A program made the position numbers and the translations under genes. Shown piece by piece: positions 8,019-12,161 of a stretch of 12,161 bases of DNA. Under the pieces are notes generated by a model. The model saw nothing but the letters and a program-made list of their open reading frames with translations, was not told where the DNA came from and made no database searches. Location: positions 1 to 12,161 of the forward strand of contig JAOXYC010191577.1 in the NCBI GenBank assembly GCA_028565715.1, read 5' to 3'. The stretch comes from Phoronis pallida. Taxonomy: Eukaryota > Phoronida > Phoronidae. Numbering within the stretch: the stretch's first letter is position 1; every line of letters starts with the position of its first letter.

Positions 8019-8378
8019 AGGTGTACATCGCTACTTACGAATGTGAAATTATCAACTATTGAATGAGGTAAATTACGTTGGAATTTTGGTGACACACTGC
8101 ATCCTAACATTCACCTGAACGAATAACTAGCTTCGCTTCCTCCGGAAATTTCTATATTAGGCGGCCTATGCGACTTGATGAAATATCTTGGAGGGAGACT
8201 AGATAACTGAGATCAACTGTAACGTATGAGCTTTGTGTTATCGATAAAGAATGAAGACCTAGTAACACATATTGGCAACGAAAAATGATCAAACTGTGTT
8301 AAAGAAACAGATGAAAACGCCGTATTTCAATAATTCATAATTTAATAATTCGACATTCGTAAGTAACGATGTACACCT
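8019..8378. mobile_element. 360-bp MITE with about 25-bp terminal inverted repeats
   Basis: The left end AGGTGTACATCG-C-TACTTACGAATGT matches the reverse complement of the right end with a single C/T difference over 26 bases. The next 20-30 bases of each end are also similar but eroded (GAAATTATCAACTATTGAAT against GAATTATTAAATTATGAAT). No protein frame inside. I could not define a target-site duplication. Confidence 0.7.
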
Positions 8379-8513
8379 GTAAGTTATATTCAGTATTGTC
8401 TAAGCCTTGTAATTTTACATGTAATAATAACTGACCTGTACCATTACTAATAGTGACTTCGTTATTACGAAGATTAAAAAATGATCTCAGAATGTAAAAT
8501 TAAAGCAGTGCAG

Positions 8514-8636
8514 AATTTTAAGTGAAGATCCCCTCCCAATGTATATCAACATAAGTTATTATTTAATAGTACCATTGGTTATCTGCTATAAAGCATTGGT
8601 TTTTATTTATTAAATAAAGTCATATATTAAGTGATA
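8514..8636. repeat. Direct repeat, left copy
   Basis: Nearly identical to 9010-9136: about four substitutions and one 4-base indel over about 123 bases. Starts AATTTTAAGTGAAGATCC and ends AAGTGATA. Confidence 0.8.
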
Positions 8637-8987
8637 CTGTCTCCTCGTTGGTGAGGATCAGCTGGGTCAAAATTCAAATCAACAAGAAATTGTGTGTACG
8701 AGTCCTTTGATGAATATATTTCACCTGCATCTTAGTAAAAAAACAACAAAAAGTCTGTAAAGGGGTAAATTTGAGCTTTTTATCCTAAAAAGTGTAAATT
8801 TCGATAATCTCGTACAAGAAGTTTTTTTTTGGATACAAAGATCTCAAATTTACCCATTGACCGATTTTTTGAATGTTTTGACTATGATGCAGGTTAATTA
8901 TATTCATCAAAGGACTCATACCATACACAAAATTTCTAGTTGATTTGAATTTTGACCCCAGATCCTCACCAACGAGGTGACAGTATC
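8633..8987. mobile_element. Foldback MITE with about 155-bp inverted arms
   Basis: The left arm (8633-8785) and right arm (8831-8987) are imperfect reverse complements over nearly their whole length: GATACTGTC at the tips, CCTCGTTGGTGAGGATC, GGGTCAAAATTCAAATCAAC, GAGTCCTTTGATGAATATA, CCTGCATC-TAGT and GGGTAAATTTGAG towards the loop, leaving a 45-base loop. There is no coding capacity. The transcript would be a long hairpin. The tips could be extended to TTAA on both sides, which would suit a piggyBac-type target, or trimmed to a TA duplication. Confidence 0.75.
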
Positions 8988-9009
8988 TTTAACCGAACAT
9001 GTTTTTTAA

Positions 9010-9136
9010 AATTTTTAGTGAAGATCCGCTCCCAATGTATATCAACATAAGTTATTATTTAATAGTACCATTGGTTATCTGCTATAAAGCATTGATTTTT
9101 ATTTATTACATAAATAAAGTCATATATTTAGTGATA
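9010..9136. repeat. Direct repeat, right copy
   Basis: Partner of 8514-8636. Contains a CATA insertion near TTATTACATAAATAAAG and ends in GTGATATCAC, where the left copy instead runs into the foldback element. Confidence 0.8.
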
Positions 9137-9742
9137 TCACAAGTTTTTATTTTCAAGATCTTACTAAGGACGGGACAAAATGCTACCTAGCATTTATTCA
9201 AAATAATTAACCTCTTTTCATGAATTGATAGTTCCATGGGAGTGTCAACATCAATTTTTTTTTAAATATATACATGATGATAACCCTGTGATCCACCAGC
9301 CTTCCTCAATTCTCCACGGAGCTAAACCCCAATTAACTCTCAGCTGAGATTGTAAACCTAATGAAGTGTAACTACAAACTAATGAGGTCAATGATTTTTG
9401 TAAAGGGTCCGAATTCATGCACAACCCAGACAATAGGATTAGCGAGCAAGGCTCATAACGCGTGATCGCTATCACCCGGTAAACACAGGCTCCGCACTCT
9501 GTGATGTTGGCAAATGCCGCTGTGTGATTTGCAGGTAACCGAAAAGGACCAATCTATTGTTTCGCTTTGTTTCCGTGGGCTCGCAATGTTATGGGCATGC
9601 AGGCCTCAAAACCAAATCAATGTAAAATTGAGAACAAAATTCTCTAATTTGCAAAATAACCAGAAGTTAAAATTTCCTCTATGCTGAAGTAAATGTCAAA
9701 TCTCCCCGATTTTTCTTTTTTTGCAACTACCCACGAGGTATA
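9137..9742. other. Non-coding stretch with a CpG-richer core
   Basis: No supported gene. The 9420-9600 part has many more CpG dinucleotides (ACGCGTGATCGC, CCGGTAAAC, TCCGCAC and others) than its surroundings. The minus-strand 74-codon frame here (9251-9475) resembles nothing I know. Confidence 0.4.
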
Positions 9743-9821
9743 CATTAATTTTTACATTTTTAGAAAATATGAATATTTTATCATAAAATATTCATATTTT
9801 CTAAAAATGTAAAGATTAATG
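9743..9821. repeat. 79-bp near-perfect palindrome
   Basis: The arms are 39 bases each around a single central C at 9782, with one mismatch (T9750 against G9814). The inner 31 bases pair perfectly; the inner tip reads ATTTTAT-C-ATAAAAT and the outer ends CATTAAT/ATTAATG. It can form a cruciform in DNA or a hairpin in RNA. No flanking duplication seen. Confidence 0.85.
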
Positions 9822-11624
9822 GTAGATGTGTATGGCCTTTGAAAATAACTGGCTTTAGCCCACAAAATCTGAAGAGGAAAAGGTAGCTTCATTCAAACCA
9901 AACTAAAAGTTTGAAAGCCTGAAGAGCAAGTGTGATTTCAAAATGGTGATGTGTTTTTACTGATATTAATTACTGTTTCTATTATGTTCTAGTACAGTCC
10001 TTGTTTAAATCCTAGTTGAAATCAAGTCAAGTTTCCCTGGGTAATGTGATAATTTACCAGCCTCCAGTAGTCATTAAAAACCATTACATAATATGTCAAA
10101 ACTCAACAGTTATAGGAAGTGTCTCAACTTTCAATTTACATTTTAATGTGTGGTCAAACTATGGAGACAAGTGGAATGGGTGGCATAAATAGCTGCATAC
10201 CAATCTTGATAGAACAGTCACATCTGGCAATAATTGTAGTAACTGGCATATTTTCAAATCCAAACTTTCAAAACCCAGTAGTAAAGCTCAAAGGGTAGTA
10301 CAACATTTATTTTGATATCTGAAATCTTATGACTTGTTACAAAACTCTTCAACTAATTTTAAATAAAATACCTTTAAAGAAAAAATCTGACCAGTTATCT
10401 TTTTGCAGCATACCACACCAATTGAATAATAGAAATATAAGAAAAATCAATGTTTTAGAAGAGAAAAAGATTAAATCAAGAGTGAGCATCTACATCCATG
10501 AGCAGTCTGACCATAATAAGACCCAATTCAAACCCTTTAGAGGTCTAATGGTAGTTGAAAAAAAGATCAAGAAACATTTGGGGTCACTTGATTTTAGAAC
10601 GATGGCATTTGCAGGATGCCAATCTGATTTTGCCAACTTAACGATTTGATGAGGTTCAAACTCACATAAAAAAGGCGTTTTTGTGTTTTTTTGCATCATT
10701 GATTTCCCAAAACAAATAAGATCCTGAACAAATGGCAATCAAAGATGCTTATGAATTTATTGCAGAGTTCTGGAATTGCAAAACAAATATTGATCAGGTA
10801 AAACCTTACTTTTTAGCACATTAGCTGGAAAAGGCAACTTGTTATTGCGCCAACCCCGTGAATTTTTTTCATGGTGTGAGTAAATGTTATGACGGTTCCA
10901 AAAGATCACAGATTAATTCTATTTTGTTTTGAGAAAGAATTTGTGACCGATATTTGATGGATTTCTTTTTTCTTAAATACACACACAGTCACATTCCAAG
11001 CTTTAAAATCTTCTGCACGCGTCGCGCATACTACATTGCGTTGTTTGCCATTATTCGTGCCATTTTCTACTTTTACACTGTCGAGAATGGACATTTAAAA
11101 AACCGCTCCATTTCGATCAGAAAAAAATGGCAGTCGTCCAATTTTCTCAAAACTAATATTTGGGTGGTAATTTCTAAAAGACAATACAAAAGAAGTTTTT
11201 TTAAGTTATTGTCAAAGATAATTTGATTAGAATGTGAATGAAAAATGGCATTTTTCAATCCTTATTCCCAGCACCAGGAGACCGGGGAAAGGGTGTTATC
11301 CAAACGAATTTGAAGACTCTAAGACTATTTAATTATATCAGCATGCAAAATCGTGTTGTATTGCATATTGCATTATAATGTCTCTTCAAGTTATCATTTT
11401 GAAGTTTGCTTCCTAATTCCAAAACATAACATTACTGACAGGCTGCTATGTAACCACACACTGTTGGTATGCATATCAATTAAGTGTCTTGTAATGTATA
11501 ATGTTTTAGTTAAAGGTCAACTTGTGTCCACTATTAAGGCATACTTAAAATCAGTTGGAGGATATCACATAATTTATCTGCTGATAACTATAGTTCAGAT
11601 ATGTTTAGGCTAGTACAGAAATAG
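9822..11624. other. Long stretch without recognisable gene
   Basis: The open frames are short and AT-driven. The largest (plus 10329-10649, and minus 10490-10738 opposite it) have no recognisable domain, splice context or initiator support. I found no tRNA, satellite or clear inverted-repeat pair here. Confidence 0.5.
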
Positions 11625-11990
11625 AGATGTTGTTGATGTCGGAAAGAAGATGATCATGTCGACTGATATTATGAAGATGTTTATGAAGATGATGATGACA
11701 ACGACGAAGATGGTGACAACAAGGACAATGAAGTTTATGACGATGAAGATGTTGATAATGATGATGACGATGACTATAATTATATTGATGATATAGATGA
11801 TAAAGTTTACAAAGAAGATGTTGATGCTGATAATGATGATGACCTATATAAGTCTATGATGATATGAATTATCCAAGTTTACGAAGAGGATGTTAATGTT
11901 GTTGATGATGATGATGATGATGAAGATGACTTTAGACAAAAAGGAAGATTTTTATTATGATATGATGAAGTTTACGAAGAAAATGTTGAT
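11625..11990 (+). repeat. GAT-type satellite with 72-nt higher-order period
   Basis: Imperfect GAT/GAC/GAA triplets fill the stretch. A recurring AAGTTTA block occurs at 11731, 11803, 11875 and 11968, spaced 72, 72 and 93 bases. Every spacing is a multiple of three, so one frame reads acidic throughout, with V-Y-x-E/D-D-V-D-like cores. It is open for 66 codons (11667-11864), then broken by TGA at 11865 and again before the last block. I treat it as a satellite, not a gene. Confidence 0.7.
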
Positions 11991-12004
11991 CGTTACATTG
12001 AATG

Positions 12005-12161
12005 TAGACTGTACTCCAGCCCCTCGACTCCGGTCGAGGGACTGTAACAATTGGGGGGGTCTACCAAAAGAAAAACGTCACTAAAAGACTGCGGTTAAGC
12101 AAAGTGACGTCATCCGCATATACTTAGCGATACTGGATTAGCGCGCGATTGATTCAGTCTG
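12005..12161. repeat. Dispersed repeat with UNCG hairpin, copy 2 (cut by window end)
   Basis: Same orientation as the copy at 4730. The hairpin here is perfect: CCCTCGAC (12021-12028), TCCG loop, GTCGAGGG (12033-12040). The TGACGTCA site is at 12105-12112. The element follows the GAT satellite directly and runs to the last base of the window, so its right end is not seen. Confidence 0.7.

Noticed and set aside
10329-10738. Overlapping 106- and 82-codon frames as a gene
   Set aside because: Neither has a recognisable domain, splice sites or codon pattern; each is open only because of AT-rich sequence.
11890-12084. Plus-strand Met/Leu-rich 64-codon frame
   Set aside because: It is an out-of-frame reading of the GAT satellite that runs into the dispersed repeat.

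Overview
The window reads as nuclear DNA from a eukaryote, most likely an invertebrate animal; I cannot fix the species. It is AT-rich, its two genes are split by short GT-AG introns with matching phases, and the rest is dominated by non-autonomous transposon relics (a tRNA-derived SINE, several inverted-repeat MITEs, a foldback element), a GAT-type satellite and long featureless AT-rich stretches. Nothing looks bacterial: there are no operons, ribosome binding sites or CRISPR arrays.

Gene 1 (plus strand, about 190-2546) is the 3' part of a gene whose first exons lie left of the window. Three exons (190-1103, 1479-1630, 2145-2546) join in frame into 488 residues. The first carries a domain I recognise as DUF7869-type; its layout looks like an RNase H/DDE transposase-like core (IIDGMDQ, QMDNC, GHTHEDVDQ). 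The last exon encodes a small beta-rich, chromatin-reader-like domain. A polyadenylation signal follows at 2756. Intron 2 contains a tRNA-derived SINE.

Gene 2 (minus strand, 7705 down to 4238) is convergent with gene 1. Five exons (7705-7378, 7100-6574, 5785-5672, 5170-4924, 4587-4238) join in frame into 521 residues, with the 5' end missing. Exon 7100-6574 encodes what looks like a ParB/sulfiredoxin-superfamily domain (GGNHLRSA motif), with the sulfiredoxin catalytic Cys position occupied by Asn. This eukaryotic ParB-like protein is the most unusual item in the window.

Repeats. An inverted-repeat element lies at 3601-4168 just past the 3' end of gene 2, and a diverged inverted relative sits in a gene 2 intron (5256-5601). 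A dispersed repeat with a conserved UNCG-loop hairpin occurs at 4730-4897 and again at the right window edge (12005-12161). The stretch 8019-9136 holds a 360-bp MITE and then a 355-bp foldback element flanked by about 97% identical direct repeats. A 79-bp near-perfect palindrome lies at 9743-9821. From 9822 to 11624 I see no gene. A GAT-rich satellite with a 72-nt higher-order period fills 11625-11990.

How the genes might work together is inference only: both look like DNA-acting proteins of kinds that recur in invertebrate genomes, and both have intact frames, so they could be domesticated or belong to a mobile unit. The window holds no complete pair of ends enclosing both.
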